DNA from: Paragonimus skrjabini miyazakii
Taxonomy: Eukaryota > Platyhelminthes > Trematoda > Plagiorchiida > Troglotrematidae
Reading direction: 5' to 3'
DNA length: 64,000 bases
Assembly: GCA_014338405.1 (NCBI GenBank)
Contig: JTDE01000461.1
Location: 60,480 to 124,479, forward strand
Below, one piece after another: positions 1 through 13,533 of this stretch (the first letter of the stretch is position 1; the number at the start of each line of letters is the position of its first letter). Made by a program: the position numbers and the translations under genes. The notes beneath the pieces were generated by a model. It saw only the letters and a program-made list of their open reading frames with translations. It made no database searches and was not told the DNA's origin.

Positions 1-2005
1 TGTCTTATGCTTTCTTACATTTTCACAACTTCCTTACGCAACAAAATAAGTTACAAACAACAAGTTTAAATCACAAATCTACATGCGCAATAAATGAGTA
101 GGGCAACTTTCACAATAGTTTGTGTTAGCCATCCGGTTTTTATTTTCACAGTAGAAATAACTATGGGAGAAACAATTTGTTTTTGATAGTACCTTCTCAA
201 ATCAATTTAGTGAAAGTGATTCAGCGAAACATGGCGTGAGACAAATTAGTACATTGAAGAAGTGATTGTTAACCGAAGATTTTAACTGCATTTGTTAGAC
301 CCTAAACAAGTGATCAAACCTGGATCAGAAATTGGTATGATTACATGTTACACAATCAGAGCCAGATGTTTCTGTGTCTAGGGTGGTTAGGATCCATCCA
401 TGGCTACGGCGGTTGTAAGGACTTGAAAACTTTCTGTAAGAACGCAGGTTATGATTTTGTAATTTGATTACAGTCTATTCCACGGTAGATAAAATTAACT
501 GACTAACTGCCCTACGCTGAGTGACTACAACCCCGAAAGCTTTGGTTATGTGTATGGAATAATTGATGTCAGCTGGTTGTGCTGTAATAATGCCAATGAT
601 TGATCTACGACAACCGATTCCTATCCAAGCTGAGTGATATTCCGTGGTCTTTATTGAAAATCGCCTCCTCGTACGACCAGCAAGCTTTGGAGTAAAACAG
701 TAGCATGAAAGAGAATACACGAAGAGTAAGTTGTTGTCGACTGGTAACTTGTTTTTTGGACTCAGTCTTAACATTGGTATTGTAGTGAACCAGCTTCTTA
801 CGGTTGTCGCTGGACGGATAAACCTTAACCAGCGATTCGAACAACGCTTAGATTGACTTGCTGAAATATCTCCCTGAATAAAGTTCTACAAACGCTGCTT
901 TTTTTTCTAGTGGTGGGCATCATATACTGTGGTATATAGGCTTTTATATTCGAAGTTGGCTGTCGACGTGTTTCCAAGTGTTTTGATTTTTTGCGCAGAG
1001 ATGTCATCCTAACAAATCTTTCTTGGTCTAACTGCGAGGCGCTCAGGCAGATTTCCTTATTTTTGATGGAAACAAAACCATTAAAATTGGGGTTTTCGTC
1101 TGCCCGTGTTGGTTTTCAATATAACGACAAACTCAGAATAACATCCGAACGTTTAGTTAAAGTGACGCCTGGAAAACAAAATGCACTGTTCGAATTCTCT
1201 TCCGAGGTAATGGGTGCGATGCGTTAAACAGCTGGAGGATAGTTGTTAGCTCATCGTCTGATTGCATAGGAACGAATATGCTGTTAACATATCGTTGGTA
1301 CCTATGAAAACTGAATATTAGGTTGGGGTCTGAATTATAATTTGCCCACGAAAACGTCTACGAACAGTGCTTCCAAAAACCCGGTCGTACCCCGTCCGAT
1401 TGTCGATATAACCTGTCGCTGAACTTGAACCGAACGTTGAAGGTTCGCCGTAAACGTCTGTTTTTTGTAATCCGAGTACACATTCAGCTATTCTATCTGG
1501 TCAAACAAAAATTCAGTTCTCCATTAGGGGTCAATTTGCAAACAATAAAGTCATCGAGAGGGCCCGTGTTTCGGAGTTTGACACTAATTTCCCTTACGGA
1601 TTCTACAAGCTCGTAGGTGTTTGGAAGAATGTGAGCACAGGTTTCACTATTTCCGTTAACAACTCGAGAGTTGCGTGGTATAGTGAATTACACATGTCAA
1701 ATGTCAGTATGAAGAAGCAACTACTGCTGTAAGTTCTGTGGTGACCACAGAGTTGTGGGATTAAATAGTCGGTTGGTTTCACCTATTCGAACCGATTTTG
1801 TGTGACATGGCCCTGCTGTGTTAGTAATTCTGGGAAATTAGTAATGTGATTTTCAATTCGCTCTGTTTTGTTTCTCTAATTCCGTGTCTTTCTGAGCTTT
1901 TTAATATCTGAAGATATCGGCGGTATTATGTCAGAAAAATCAAATTTAATGATAAGTATCTTGGCAAATTTCATAATTTAGAAGAGATCCATTCGGGAAA
2001 AATCT
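1..2005. other. Intergenic or intronic stretch, no supported gene
   Basis: Open frames here are short (at most about 99 codons), lie on both strands and lack a convincing combination of start, splice sites and protein-like composition. A short ATG-led segment near 400 followed by a GTAAGG donor-like string was considered and left out. I see no RNA gene or repeat of note before the tRNA-like sequence that follows. Confidence 0.5.
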
Positions 2006-2086
2006 GGACTTCGGCGAGATTCGAACCAGCGATAGAAACAACATGCCCAAACGCGGCAAGTGCTCCACCAACTGAGCTACGGAGCC
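2006..2086 (-). repeat. tRNA-derived sequence (SINE head or tRNA pseudogene)
   Basis: Read on the minus strand, this segment has both internal RNA polymerase III promoter boxes: an A box (TAGCTCAGTTGG) and a B box (GGTTCGAATCT). It folds as a cloverleaf with a seven-pair acceptor containing one mismatch and one G-U, a perfect GCTC/GAGC D stem, a TGCC/GGCA anticodon stem with a seven-base loop, and a weak T stem. The base expected to be U33 is C, and the variable region is about 13 bases, which is long for an ordinary tRNA. These departures argue against a working tRNA and for a tRNA-derived SINE or pseudogene. If the triplet in the loop is read literally it is GTT, but I would not assign an amino acid. 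Confidence 0.6.
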
Positions 2087-5000
2087 ACGACGGAAGCTCA
2101 AAAATTTTACATTTCAGATTTGTTACTTACTCTATCAGTTGTGTTTTACGGAATACAACCGATTCTCCGAGGGGTTGAATATTTCAGCAGTTCGCACACC
2201 TTTACCTGGTAGATTGGGTAGGAAGTCACCATGTGTAAACAAAATTGCTGGGTTATCCACGTACTTACAAGCAATCGGACTCTTATATGAAACATCAGAT
2301 TGGCAATATTTATAGGTGCTACTGACCAACTCACTTAAATTGTTCGAGAGTGGTGTCAACGGTGAGTTTCAGATAAGGAGTCGGGTTGTAGAGACTTGAG
2401 TATTACACTTTAATTTTTAACTGGTCTTCCGTACGGCGGAGTCCAAATGGACAAAGTGTCGCCATGACCTCAGAAAACCTACGGACCCACCTTCCCAGAA
2501 TGTTGTTAACACAGATCATGAATTTTGATTGTTAGAAAACCACTAACAACTCACCCGTGGTTGTTCCCAAAAATGGCCTGAGTTGCAAATACCTTTCGCT
2601 GATTCCCTAGATTCCTGTACACGCAACTTCACTTTATTTCCTATGATACTAATAATTATTAAACGTTATATCCAGGGCGTTCCTGTGAATATATATAAAG
2701 GCTTACTATATATCCATTCAGGTCTGTTTTCTGTACTACATAAAGTGAACCCTTGCTTAACCATCGAAGCAAATACTTTGGCCGCTTGGAATCCTTAAGA
2801 GAGGCGTCATTTGGTGTACTGTTGTGAAACCTGATACACAACTATAATTTTAAGTACGGAAAAAGCTTTGTTTAGCAAAAACGTTTCTTAACAAAATGAT
2901 TTACTTTGTGGCTACATTGATCTGTTTAAATGACTGTTTGCAACGGATGCTAGATGGAACGTCTATCACTGCTGTTGTATTAGGGTGCACATTTTAGTGA
3001 ACAGCGTAAAGACAGATTTTGCTCCTTTTCACTTAACAGTAAGTTCTAGATATTACTACAGGGAAGTGAATATGCTAATGTACGGGATGTAACATAACAT
3101 TACGAAATCATAATTTCGTGTGCACGCGCGTCTTATTGATTAGTACCGGGCAAAGAACTAACTTCATCCCGAGTAAGCCAGCTGAATCGGTCTCATCAAT
3201 CTGGAAGCTGTAATCAAATTTCCGTAGTATGCAACATCCAGTAAACAAAATTATCAAAATTTCTGCAACATTCAGCTTAACACAAGTTGCAATTTAGTTG
3301 TTTGCTCTAAAATGTAACCAGTGAGAAGCCTGTGGCATTAAAACGGCATAAACTTAAACACTGAATGGAACCGAGAACAGCGGATGTCATTTCCCCATCT
3401 AATGCTGGCGGAATCTCTTCTCAGCTGTGGGTATCCTACTGTGAACACTCTGAATAACTCTGTGTTCACAAATGATTTGACTAATATGTCTGAAATTTAC
3501 TCAGTTGGCAAACAAACTAAAGTAAAACTGCTCTTAGTCTGCTCCTAGGCGCACTGTTTATGAATACCAAATATGCCCGTCTATCATAGTAAAAAACTGT
3601 CAGCAGCCAAACATTTGAAAAGTTCAGTCAGATTAAAGGAATTCAATGTTTTGAACGCTTGTTTGTCCCGCAGTTTTCTTGCTCTTCCGTTGTTGTTTGC
3701 CCAGTATGTTGGTTATATCAACATGCCACCTCAATGTTTTCATCATGGCCTTCCAAACGAACTAACATTTCTTTACTTCGATCGCAGAAGAAGTATAATG
3801 TTTGTTTCACGAGAGTACCACATACCCGCACTAAAGTTAGCAACAATTTTTGAGCAGACTAATTTCAATTTTAAATGACTCAACAACTCAGTCAGGTGTT
3901 TCACATCATCCACCGGTACCTGGCTATCTTGTCACGAAAGCGATATTGTTTCGTTAGCTGAGCAGGTCACAACCCATAGAAAGGACCCTGCTTAGTTTGT
4001 TCAAAAGCAAGTCGTTCAACTTTTGTAGTTGTCACAATTCGATGTACAGTGAGCCTGTGAACTAACTGAAATCCTAACAGCCATCAAGTTTTGGTAACAC
4101 TAACGACCAAAAACTTAGGCTACTCGCGGTTCTGATTGCAACGAAGTCCGCCTTACGAATTATTTAAACGTCCCACCCATTGTCTAACTCTTTTTCGACA
4201 TGTCTTTAGCCTTCTGTGAAATTTATCGAATTGTTTCAGATAAAATTCATGAATGAACAACAACGGACCTTTGTTCAAAATACATTTTTACGGCGTTATC
4301 CCAGTAGCAGGTTTGTTGATAGGGTGTGGTTGCAGTAGTTAATTGGGGTAGTGTTATATTCTATGGCATCTGAGTAAACTGTCAGATTGCTGGTATATAA
4401 CTATAAACTAGTTTCATTGCTTGCAACACTACAGGAGAACGTCTGACTTCTATGTGTATGCATGTATAAAAAATGTGCCAAAGATCTTACCTGAGCAATT
4501 GTTTTAGCCAGCAATTCTTTAGTTTAGCCAACGACCAATTACAGACCACGATCACACAAACTACACAGGTGATTTTCTAAAAAATACTAGAAAATGATTC
4601 TATGGCTTTCTTGCAGTTTTCCATCTACAGATTACCCGCCATAAGCTGATTTACTGTAAAAAAAATTCGATTGTAAAACATCATGTTACTTGAATTAGAA
4701 TTCCTGGACTCCCAATTTGCCCGTAGGCCATATGATGTACAAGAAAACGTCTCATCAACCATACTCTGACAATATTTCACAATTCCAATTTTTCGGTTCA
4801 TTTGGCCTATAAAGCATCCATTTTTAACCAGCGACAGCTCACTTCAGGTGGAGAAACGAATTAATTCTTGTCCTCAGTTTGTCTCATCAAAATTCGCACA
4901 CACAAGCAATTCGCGATTGATGAGCTCTCTGATTAATTGAATTGCTCTCTACGTATCCACCAAATGGATTGCATATATGTTGGAAGAATGGTTTCAGGCA

Positions 5001-8000
5001 GTGTAAACAGATAAACATCGCCTCAAGCATGACAACAGCAATTTGTCTCCCCGATTGGGACGTCGTGCGAAGAATGTCTCAGAATGGATTTTATGCAGAA
5101 CCAGTGTTTTCATCTCACCCAATATAACCAGTAGTTTGTTAACCCTCTCCGATTCAATTGTTAACTCTTATTTACGGTACTCATTAATATTTGAGTTTTA
5201 TAACTTATTTTCCGTTAGTTGAAATGTTCTTTTTACTATATTAGCGAACAGATTGTGAACACATAAGTGAGTTCAGAAATGAGGAGACACTTCAGTCTAC
5301 AATGGAAATAATGTTTTTTTCCAATATAAAGCAAAGGACCATCACTCGAAACAAGGAAGCTAGTGCATATCACCTCAGAGTAATTTTTCCGATGACCTTC
5401 ATCAACCAAATGAGGAGGACATTTACGTCGTTCCGTGACCAGACCAATATAAAAGTGCCGAATAAGTTGACATTTTAAAAGGCCACTCCAATAACGCAGT
5501 CCGAATGACTCCAAAATCTAGCTATATTGATTCCACGACAACTTTTGAGTGTTGAGTATCAACAGGCTTTGGTCATTCTGATGTATAAACAGAAAGCTAA
5601 TAATTACCAGATTCTGTGATAGCATTGGTTTATAAAGAAATGCCTAACACGAAAAATGTGAAGCCCTTTTTCGCGTTTTATCGTAGTGACGAGATATGAC
5701 AACACCAGTGTTTGTATGTATTCCAAGAATTAGTTTATTGCAATGGGGAATTATTTCAGTAAATTGCAAACAGCACTTTTTCCTTGTATTCAGTAAATAT
5801 ATCGCTGACACTTGAACTGAATTTTTTCGACTAACACCTTATACATTTTAATCTCTGATACTTGTTTTTCAAGACTTCCACATTAATATCAACGTTGACA
5901 TGAATTATGTAATCAAGCGACTGCATACGGAACATTATTTATTTACCACTAACAAATATATTGCCTTCATTTCCTGCTGCTTTAATGGCCCATTGAAAGT
6001 AGATTGCATCACTGTAGCAACCGATGATAAGCTAGGGATATGTTACTGTGCACGATGTTTCACTTTCTACTACTAGCGTTTTTAAAACGTAGTAATTGGT
6101 TTTCGACAGGCAATGAGCACAGACTGAATGTGTGGTAAATACATGAGTATTACCTTAAAGTCTGCTGAAACTACTGCTATTTACGTCAGTTACTTGCGGT
6201 AGGTGTACTCATAACAAATACATCCGAACTTCAGTTGAAGATTGGACACAAGCGGCTTAACTGCTTAAGGTTCTTGCTCAAATGTGCTCAGCAAAAATGT
6301 GAATGAAGCTCATGAGACGTTTTCATCCTGTATGCCGCTCTTACGAACATCACATCACTCAGAGCACAGAATATAAGAAAATGTGTAGCTACGTTTGTGC
6401 TCCATAAAGGGTTTCGTTTCTAGAACAGAAAATGTGGCGCGTAACTACTGGGGGACGATCCTGATGGGCAAGTTTCATCCATTGAAATCATTGGTCTAAA
6501 TACCCTAACCAAGAGAAACTTAATTCTCACGACCTATCCGAAGGAACCTTACGCAACGGAATCTGATCAAGAACCAAACTACTGTTATTGTGCCTAGATT
6601 TTTTTGAAAATGGCTGATTTGTACTAGTCCACGCAAAACAGAATTGCTCGTTATGAGGTAAGCTATATTAGTGAGGCCAGGTAAAGAAATTTCGGGGTTG
6701 TTTAGCGTGCATTATAGAAACCGCTATTTATCGCCTGCATATTGGTTGGATCGACTCTAAAACAGACAAACAACTGTTGCAACAAGCAACGCCTGGAAGA
6801 CTACCACTTGACCAGCGTTTTAGACATTCCGCTTAAGCATTAAAAGAGAAAACGACTGCGTCCAGCTAGCCCACAAAACATTTGTTTTATTTTAGGTGAT
6901 GCGTTTTGCTGACCTCGCATCTGGTAACAAAAAATGTATCACGTATCTCAGCTAGCAAATAGTTGCCTTTAAGTCAAGCTTGACTTCACATCACTTTATA
7001 GGGGCTGTATTGTTTGAAATAGTCTAACCCTGGAGTTATGGGTGTATGCCACACATCATTCATCTAAGTCAATATAACTGGGATCAAATTAACCACAGAG
7101 GTTCCACAGAACTAAATCCAGTTGCCAACTCAACATTTGGAGCTGAGCTTGCTCTTTACTCGAGGCTCATAAGTGCTCACCCGAAACCTACTGCTGCGCA
7201 GGATCGTGACCGTGTGGCGGTTCGCATCTATCCATTGTTTTTATCCGATAAAACTGTGGTTGAAGCGACTGCCGTAAGAATTTGTGCAGCGTTCTTTCCC
7301 AACTGACAGCTTAGCGATGGTGACATCCGTCAACCTGAACACGTGAAACACTTAAGTACAGTAAAACATATGTGTTTTGGACAGACTTGATGGCGGTTTC
7401 TAGTTTACTGCAAGTTTGTCGTCCTGTTAAAAGGAGTAACCAAGTATGTTATGGTACTATAAACTGTGAAAATGCAAATGCATCTGCTCATGCTTTTGCA
7501 GTCTTATCAATTTTTGGGCTGGAATAAATATACTTTTGCATGACTACAAAAAAGTTTATGCTTTGCATATTTAGATAAAAATAAGTTAACCCTAGTCAGA
7601 GCCTTAAAAGGGATGTGAAATTGTTATACGTCCGCCTGTTTAAGTGGGCGTTCACGCTGATCAACGATAATTTGCGCGTCTCTAATATTGCTCTGCAACA
7701 TTCTGTTTATTGTTCACTGCATAAATTAAGCTGGATGCAGATGTTTCACTGTGACTTCGAAGAATTAATTTGTGCCCAAGGCCAGCGACCGGCAAATAAA
7801 TATTCTGACTTCGACCAAGCAATGTTCATAATAATACTAAGGACATATTAGTCGAAAAACACTGGCCAACAACGTTATATGATATAATGTGTTGAAAAGA
7901 CTGCAAGACAAATGGACATATCTAACAAGTTTATTAACACATTGATGGTGAGTTCCCAATCAATAAGGTACATATACGATAACAATAGATTTGTCAAAAC

Positions 8001-10021
8001 GCCGTTAGGCGTATAATGACGTCTAAAGCAGTGACATCTTCACTGCTGCGAAAAAATTCATTTTTAAGAAGGGTACTGCTTAGCTAATTTATCGATCGGA
8101 CTTAAGAGATGAACAACGTGAGCTTCCTGAAAACATGTTGACGTTCAATGGATGATTTGTGAATGGTTATTTCTGGAACAAACAACAGAGTCAGTAAAGC
8201 TTGGTTTGAAGTAGACTTTTGTTTCAGACACGCTTGTAGCCAATTGTTTTTTGAGTATACGGAGAAAACTTAAACGTTGATCGATATATTGCGTTATATT
8301 TCATACATATTGCATCATATTACTACATATTGGTACCGCTCTTGTCCGTTCTGCAGTATGCCAGTTTGAACCCACAAAAGTAACACAAGGGTAAAAAATT
8401 GAATAGCAGATGAATTAATTTGTTCATAAAGCTAGATAACAACACACACGGAGAACTTACGTATATGATTAAAAGCGTTCAAATCCTTTCCTTTCCCAGC
8501 ATTGTCAGGTCATAGGGTTAGAATGAGCTAGTTCGAGCGTTGGTTACTAAACAATAAATGTGCACACGGCGGATTTTTGTGCACATCCAGCTACTTATTA
8601 TGCTGAATCTGGGGTATGGGCAAAATTGGGGTGAATATACACCGTTTGGCTTGTTTACTACCCATATTAGCATGTAAAATATTTGACTCCTAGTTAAAGT
8701 GAGTTTGTTCGATAGAGGTTACAAAGTCCATCATTTGTTCACTGTGATTGCATTCAGTGATAGAAATTATGTTCACTGCCTTTTCCCCGTCAGAACCAAA
8801 AACATCAAACGGAATGTCCTGGTGATTGGTTTGAAACTGATGAACTCCACGTTCATGATCAATTCAGGCCTAAGACATTTTAGTTAATGAGGCTAATTAT
8901 ATGTTTTACCGAAGTGAACGATAAAACGGAGCAATAATTCATTCAATCTTTCCAGCAAAATGCATGTGTTTTGAAGTCTATTTGGTTCTAAAATATTTTC
9001 AATTCACTCGTTTTACTGTGTCTCAGTACATACGAACATTGTTATCAGCCACTCAATGCAAAGCAGTCTGGTTATATCAGTGTAACTAATGTATATAATC
9101 CCAGCACATTTTTAAGAGCTTGACGAGTGGAACTCGAGGTGCTGACAGTCCATAACGCACATACTCTTAGTGTTCTCGTGAATTGAACAACAAGATAGTG
9201 TTGCGTTAAACATCACTGAGCCTATTCAGGAGAAGTGTGGACTAGAAAAGTCTGTCAGTCTTCCAAACTATCATCTCACATAACTCCCTATGAAAGTGCT
9301 TAACAAGTTAATCGTCTCGATTTACCTAGCTTACGTTTTTTACAGTGAGCGTGTGAGCTCCGACATAATTGGCTTGACATTCTAGGGAATCCAGCTCATG
9401 AAAGCGGTAAGACGCAAACATAACCTGAGTGGATAACCAAAATGCACTATTTTTAGTGCTAGGGAAGATAAAAATTAAATTTTCGCAACTTTCAAGCTGA
9501 TACGTTTGTATGCTAGGAATCACACTGCAAAATTGACGTTTGAAAAGCGCTTTACACGTCCACAGTGAACAAAACCCTTTTCATTACTTAATATTGAAAA
9601 ACAGTGTATTCGACAAACAAACCCATCGAATCAATTCTTGCGGGACCAATTTGTTGTGAATACTTTTTGGATTGAGAATATAAGTCCCCTTTTCAGTTTT
9701 TCAGTGTTCACACAACCACGTAGTGTATCCTCTTATGAATGAATCAGAGCATTGCCAGCTCGTCTTGTCGTGTGTTATGGATAATTTGATTTAGATGTCT
9801 AGAAACCATAAGACTGTTTGATTTACTGCTTCTCTTTTTCTCGTTCGTGTGCGTGTGCTCGCCAGTTCCACTGTGCCAACGGTGTTGGAGCGTGGTAGGT
9901 TTGGATTGGATCTTTCGCCTATATGGCTGTTTTCATTTGCATAATTAGTTCATCGCTATTCAATGTCCGACTGATCCAGCTTGACTTATGGGATGCTCAC
10001 AACGGTTAGATAAACAAAGGA
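2087..10021. other. Long stretch without a supported gene
   Basis: About 8 kb of AT-rich sequence with only short, scattered open frames on both strands. One micro-exon-like segment around 2315-2360 on the plus strand (a TATAG acceptor, an open 46-base segment and a GTGAGT donor) is the only splice-bounded item I noticed, and it is too short to call. The open frame at 7046-7306 has mixed composition and no splice or start support. No transposon proteins or tandem arrays are visible. Confidence 0.45.
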
Positions 10022-10180
10022 ATGCATACGGGGGAAAACCAATTTCTCCCCAATGAGGATGTATACGCCCAAATTTGGGAGTATGTTGTTGTGGCTCAGA
10101 AATTACGTGTGAGCTGTGATAAAATACATTCTTCTCACAATCTGAGTGTTTCTGTTGTGTCAGCAGTGTTTATCGATCAA
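10022..10180 (+). CDS. Candidate coding exon, unknown protein
   Basis: This 159-base segment is 53 open codons from an ATG to a strong donor (CAA|GTAAGT); read through, it meets a stop two codons later. The peptide begins MHTGENQFLPNEDVYAQIWE and continues with a beta-rich, valine- and serine-containing stretch with one Cys. Codon use looks like protein rather than random AT-rich sequence, and the in-frame stop upstream means that either the ATG or an acceptor just before it starts the exon. It ends in phase 0, as the next plus-strand candidate at 11.6 kb begins in phase 0. I do not recognise the family. It may be the first exon of the plus-strand candidate gene that continues to 15.2 kb, or a chance open frame. 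Confidence 0.4.
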
Positions 10181-11583
10181 GTAAGTTAACCTCAAAGTTT
10201 TTGCTTTCTAGAAATATTAAACTTCCTGAAGATATAAACAAACTAATTATCACCAGTTTTTCAAATCATTGATGGCCCTCCAAACCCGATCCGTTAGTAA
10301 GTAAGCTCACAATGTGTTGTGATCTCTTACCAAAACCCGGTCAATTCGAACATGTTTTATCCAGTTATAGCATATTGAAATCCACTACCAGTTACTTCCT
10401 ACGTAACGATGCTAAACCCAATTAGGACGACAATGACTAACTTATCAATCGTTCCCTATTTTCCAACAAATCCGTGTTATTTCAGCACCTTGGAATTTCG
10501 GGAACATATGTCTACTGAAATTTGAATACATGCGCCACATAAATATGATTTAACTATCTTAATCTAATAGCAAGCGAAAGAAAGCCTTCGTACTCGGTCA
10601 TGTGACGCGCTACTGCATATAAGTCTGATTGATCGTAAAACGAGGTTTGTGGCATCGAGGCAGAAAGATCACGTCACTTCACACGGACGCGAATGTATGC
10701 TACAGGAACTGTTTCAGTTGTAAATATACGAGGTTTTCATTATTACAAATAGAAAGTTATTCACTTGATCTTAGATATGATGTGCAAATGAACGTTATAA
10801 CAATCCCATTGAAAAAGGAGCTCCACATTCAAGGTTCACACATGTTGCAGCTCTTCAGGGGTTCACATCCTTGCCTTTTAGAAATCCGACTGCGTTTTCC
10901 TAAAGTACTCTTGTTGGCCGTTGGACCACTGCCCTCACCTTAGGTATAACCGAATTACCATACGCAAGAGTTTAATCACATTGGCCTGCGAGTAATGTTC
11001 AGATTGCCCGATACGCTGCAAACTCCGGTCGATAACCCTACGACTACTTTTCTACAAGGTAAAGTCACGAAAATCAGTAGAACTCCAAGCAACATATTAA
11101 TTAGTGATAAGTCGTTGCTTGTGTGAGAACACTGACGCGGGGTTTCCCAAGGTGGCTTCAGAAAATGTGTCTGGATCCCATAGACCGGCTTTGAGAAGGA
11201 TGTGCACCACGAAGAAACTTCCACAAGAGAGAAACTGGAGTTCACTCTTTCCATTAAAAAGTAGTTAGTTCAGGAACCTATGAGAGTGCAAAATTCAATG
11301 TAAGGTTTGTGTGGACCTCGGTTTGTACTAAGCGTTATCACACCAATGGATCCAGTTTTCAACAACTAGAATATAAAACATTATTGAACGGGTTACTAAT
11401 GAAGATGTAATAGCTTCTAGTTGGAGACAAACAGTTAACCTGAATGGATCTACTTTAGTGATTTTCTATGTAAACAACTTGTTTTTAGCTGGAATCTGAA
11501 TTCTGGAAACACCGACCAGCCCATTGTGGTGGTGAGTTGTTTGTAACAACTCGTAAAGCGCTCAAGCGAACGAATAAGAACAG

Positions 11584-11730
11584 GTGGTGCAATCTCATAT
11601 GGGTTCTGTAGAGGCTAGCAGTGGTTTCTTAGTGCTTTACATTATCAACCTGAGTATGGATATATCTTTTCAAGAAAACGGCTTACTGCTTAAAAATTAT
11701 TTCACTACATTCAAGCAAAAAATACCAATA
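11584..11730 (+). CDS. Candidate coding exon, unknown protein
   Basis: A 147-base open segment (49 codons, phase 0 at both ends) lies between an AACAG acceptor and an ATA|GTAAGT donor on the plus strand. The peptide has a hydrophobic patch (GFLVLYIINLSMDI) followed by a polar, lysine-containing end. An in-frame stop lies just upstream of the acceptor, so the exon would start at the acceptor. Its phase fits the candidate exon at 10.0-10.2 kb. No family is recognised; support is from splice signals and composition only. Confidence 0.35.
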
Positions 11731-12643
11731 GTAAGTGTAGCATGTCAGTTGACTTCCTCAAGTGTCATTGGAAAAGTGTTTTGCTAGACTGTTGTTAGTC
11801 GGGTAATACTCAGTGAGTTTTGGAAACCAGTAGTAGGTTGCAGTAGTACGGGTTTTAATGATTGTCGGGCAACGTTTGTAATTAATGTTGCATTCTGGAC
11901 TCCTGAAACATTTAGTCACAACTAATCATTTATTTTGTCTATTACTTAATGCATAAATGAACTGCCGTTTTCTTTAAAAGTTTTCCAATAGTTTATGTAC
12001 TCTTCTATTTAGTCATCTACTAGCTGTCCACCCCAACATTAGACAAGGGCAAATGCTTGTAACAGAATAACAAACCACGTTCACTTATAAATGGCTTTCA
12101 GTTAGTTTGAACATAATGAAAAATAGCATAAAGTTACATGATAGGTCTCACTGAATTATTCCACTGGACAAGGGGTTTAACCGCGACGCTCGGCCATCTA
12201 ACTGGTCACTACAAATCGTTGTCAAGGAAATATCCACTAAGTTCAAGAAAAAATTGTACTGTTTGCTTGAGGATGTAGCCTTTTTAGACGAGGCTTACCT
12301 AAAAAACGTTTTTCTTACTCACTTTTGCCTACTCTAGAAACAACTCTTGATCTCTTGAGGCTAAATTCCATTGGAAGGAAATTCTTCAAGAAGTCGTACG
12401 ATAACTGTCACCAGTAGCTTTCTATTTTCCCTAATTTGACAAAACTGTGTAGTGATCGTCACCCAGTGTTGTGTGACAAGTTCACTCACTCTACCTGCTA
12501 AGTGACTGACTTAATCAACGCAGAACCATCCGAATGTTGTATTGTTACAAGATTTTCTTATCAGCGACCAAAGTAACCCTGCTTTTGACACTGCCTGAAA
12601 TAAATAATTATGGTTCTGTTGTACAAGATATAATCCTACTTAC

Positions 12644-12746
12644 CTTTGCACGATTCAATTACAGGCGGTTCATCCTCGCTCACGCCCTGTCCAGAATCCG
12701 CGCTGCCACCGTCCGGCTCCCCGGCGGCGTTCTTCGGGCACGGTGG
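12644..12746 (-). CDS. Candidate GC-rich acidic exon, possible protocadherin tail exon
   Basis: This island is much more GC-rich than its surroundings. On the minus strand it runs from a CATCAG acceptor, with a CTAAT branch-like string about 28 bases before it, to a perfect donor (AAAG|GTAAGTAGG). The 34 codons are open in the phase-0 frame and encode a Gly/Pro/Glu/Asp-rich peptide ending EDEPPVIESCK, as expected for a flexible cytoplasmic segment. The protocadherin exon at 32.6-36.0 kb ends on the same strand in phase 0, so this could be one of its downstream tail exons across an intron of about 20 kb. Against this, the plus strand also has an acceptor-like string here and an open frame. The strand choice rests mainly on the donor. 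Confidence 0.45.
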
Positions 12747-13275
12747 CTGATGATCGGTTAAAAACATTAGGAAGTCCATAATCAAAACAGGTAAGGAAGA
12801 CCCACTGAAGTGTATTTATCTCAAGAAAATTTTACATGTTTATCAACATCGCACTAGAAGATGTTTGCGAATAAGTAAATGGCGAATAATTACAAGTGTT
12901 TACTGAGAATGCATACTATTTGTGTACTAAAAATTGAATTATAGTCAATTTGCACAGAATGAATACAACTAACTTTGACTGAACAAACAAACGGTAACAA
13001 TTCAGTGTCGGAGAAAAGTTAGATCCAATGTATCGGCCAAGTCATATACAAAAGCCAATCTCCTTTATTTATGGAAGTTTTGTGTCCAAACTAACTTCCT
13101 TAAAAGCACGAATCTATAAAATCAATGATACTTGGCAAACCTCAGATCAGTGATATCTAACAGTTGTGGAAATCATCATCAAATTATCAGAAAGCGAACT
13201 CTCTTATTTACAAAACCCTCGCATGTGATAAAATATATTTTTCATTTCATGAATAAAGGCAGAAACATATTTCAG

Positions 13276-13533
13276 TTTGAAAGTCCGTTTTTTCAAACCT
13301 TGAGATTATCAAGGGGATTCCAGTTATTTAGCTGTCTATATATTCTATACGACGGCAAAAACCGCACCATTTTATTGCATGCTCAACAACAACAACTCAA
13401 TTGTCCCGATAAGTTCTTAAATATAATTGGTTATTCGGCCCAATTTCAGATTTTTGGGATGAATGAGATTAGAATTCATTACGTCGTATTGGACCACCCT
13501 GTTCGCAACCCAGGTTTCCTCATTGGCCATTAA
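13276..13533 (+). CDS. Candidate exon with CUB-like domain
   Basis: The frame is open for 133 codons (13132-13533), and a good acceptor (ATATTTCAG) lies in phase at 13275. From there the peptide follows the CUB pattern: an ESP motif, about 16 residues, then a Cys in CLYIL, an ILL strand, a second Cys in NCPDKFLNII, a beta strand (IRIHYVVLDHP) and a final GF (GFLIGH). CUB domains are extracellular beta-sandwich modules of secreted and membrane proteins. The frame meets TAA right after the GF motif, so this is either a C-terminal end, a mutation, or an undetected splice; the following sequence is open in another frame. The match is by eye to the family pattern, not by search. Confidence 0.4.
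   Translation, partial: FESPFFQTLRLSRGFQLFSCLYILYDGKNRTILLHAQQQQLNCPDKFLNIIGYSAQFQIFGMNEIRIHYVVLDHPVRNPGFLIGH

Noticed and set aside
820..870. B-box-like GTTCGAATC on the minus strand
   Set aside because: No A box at the right distance and no cloverleaf pairing.
12534..12761. Plus-strand frame across the GC-rich island
   Set aside because: No good donor at its end, whereas the minus strand has a perfect donor and a phase-0 acceptor; kept as an alternative in the feature text.
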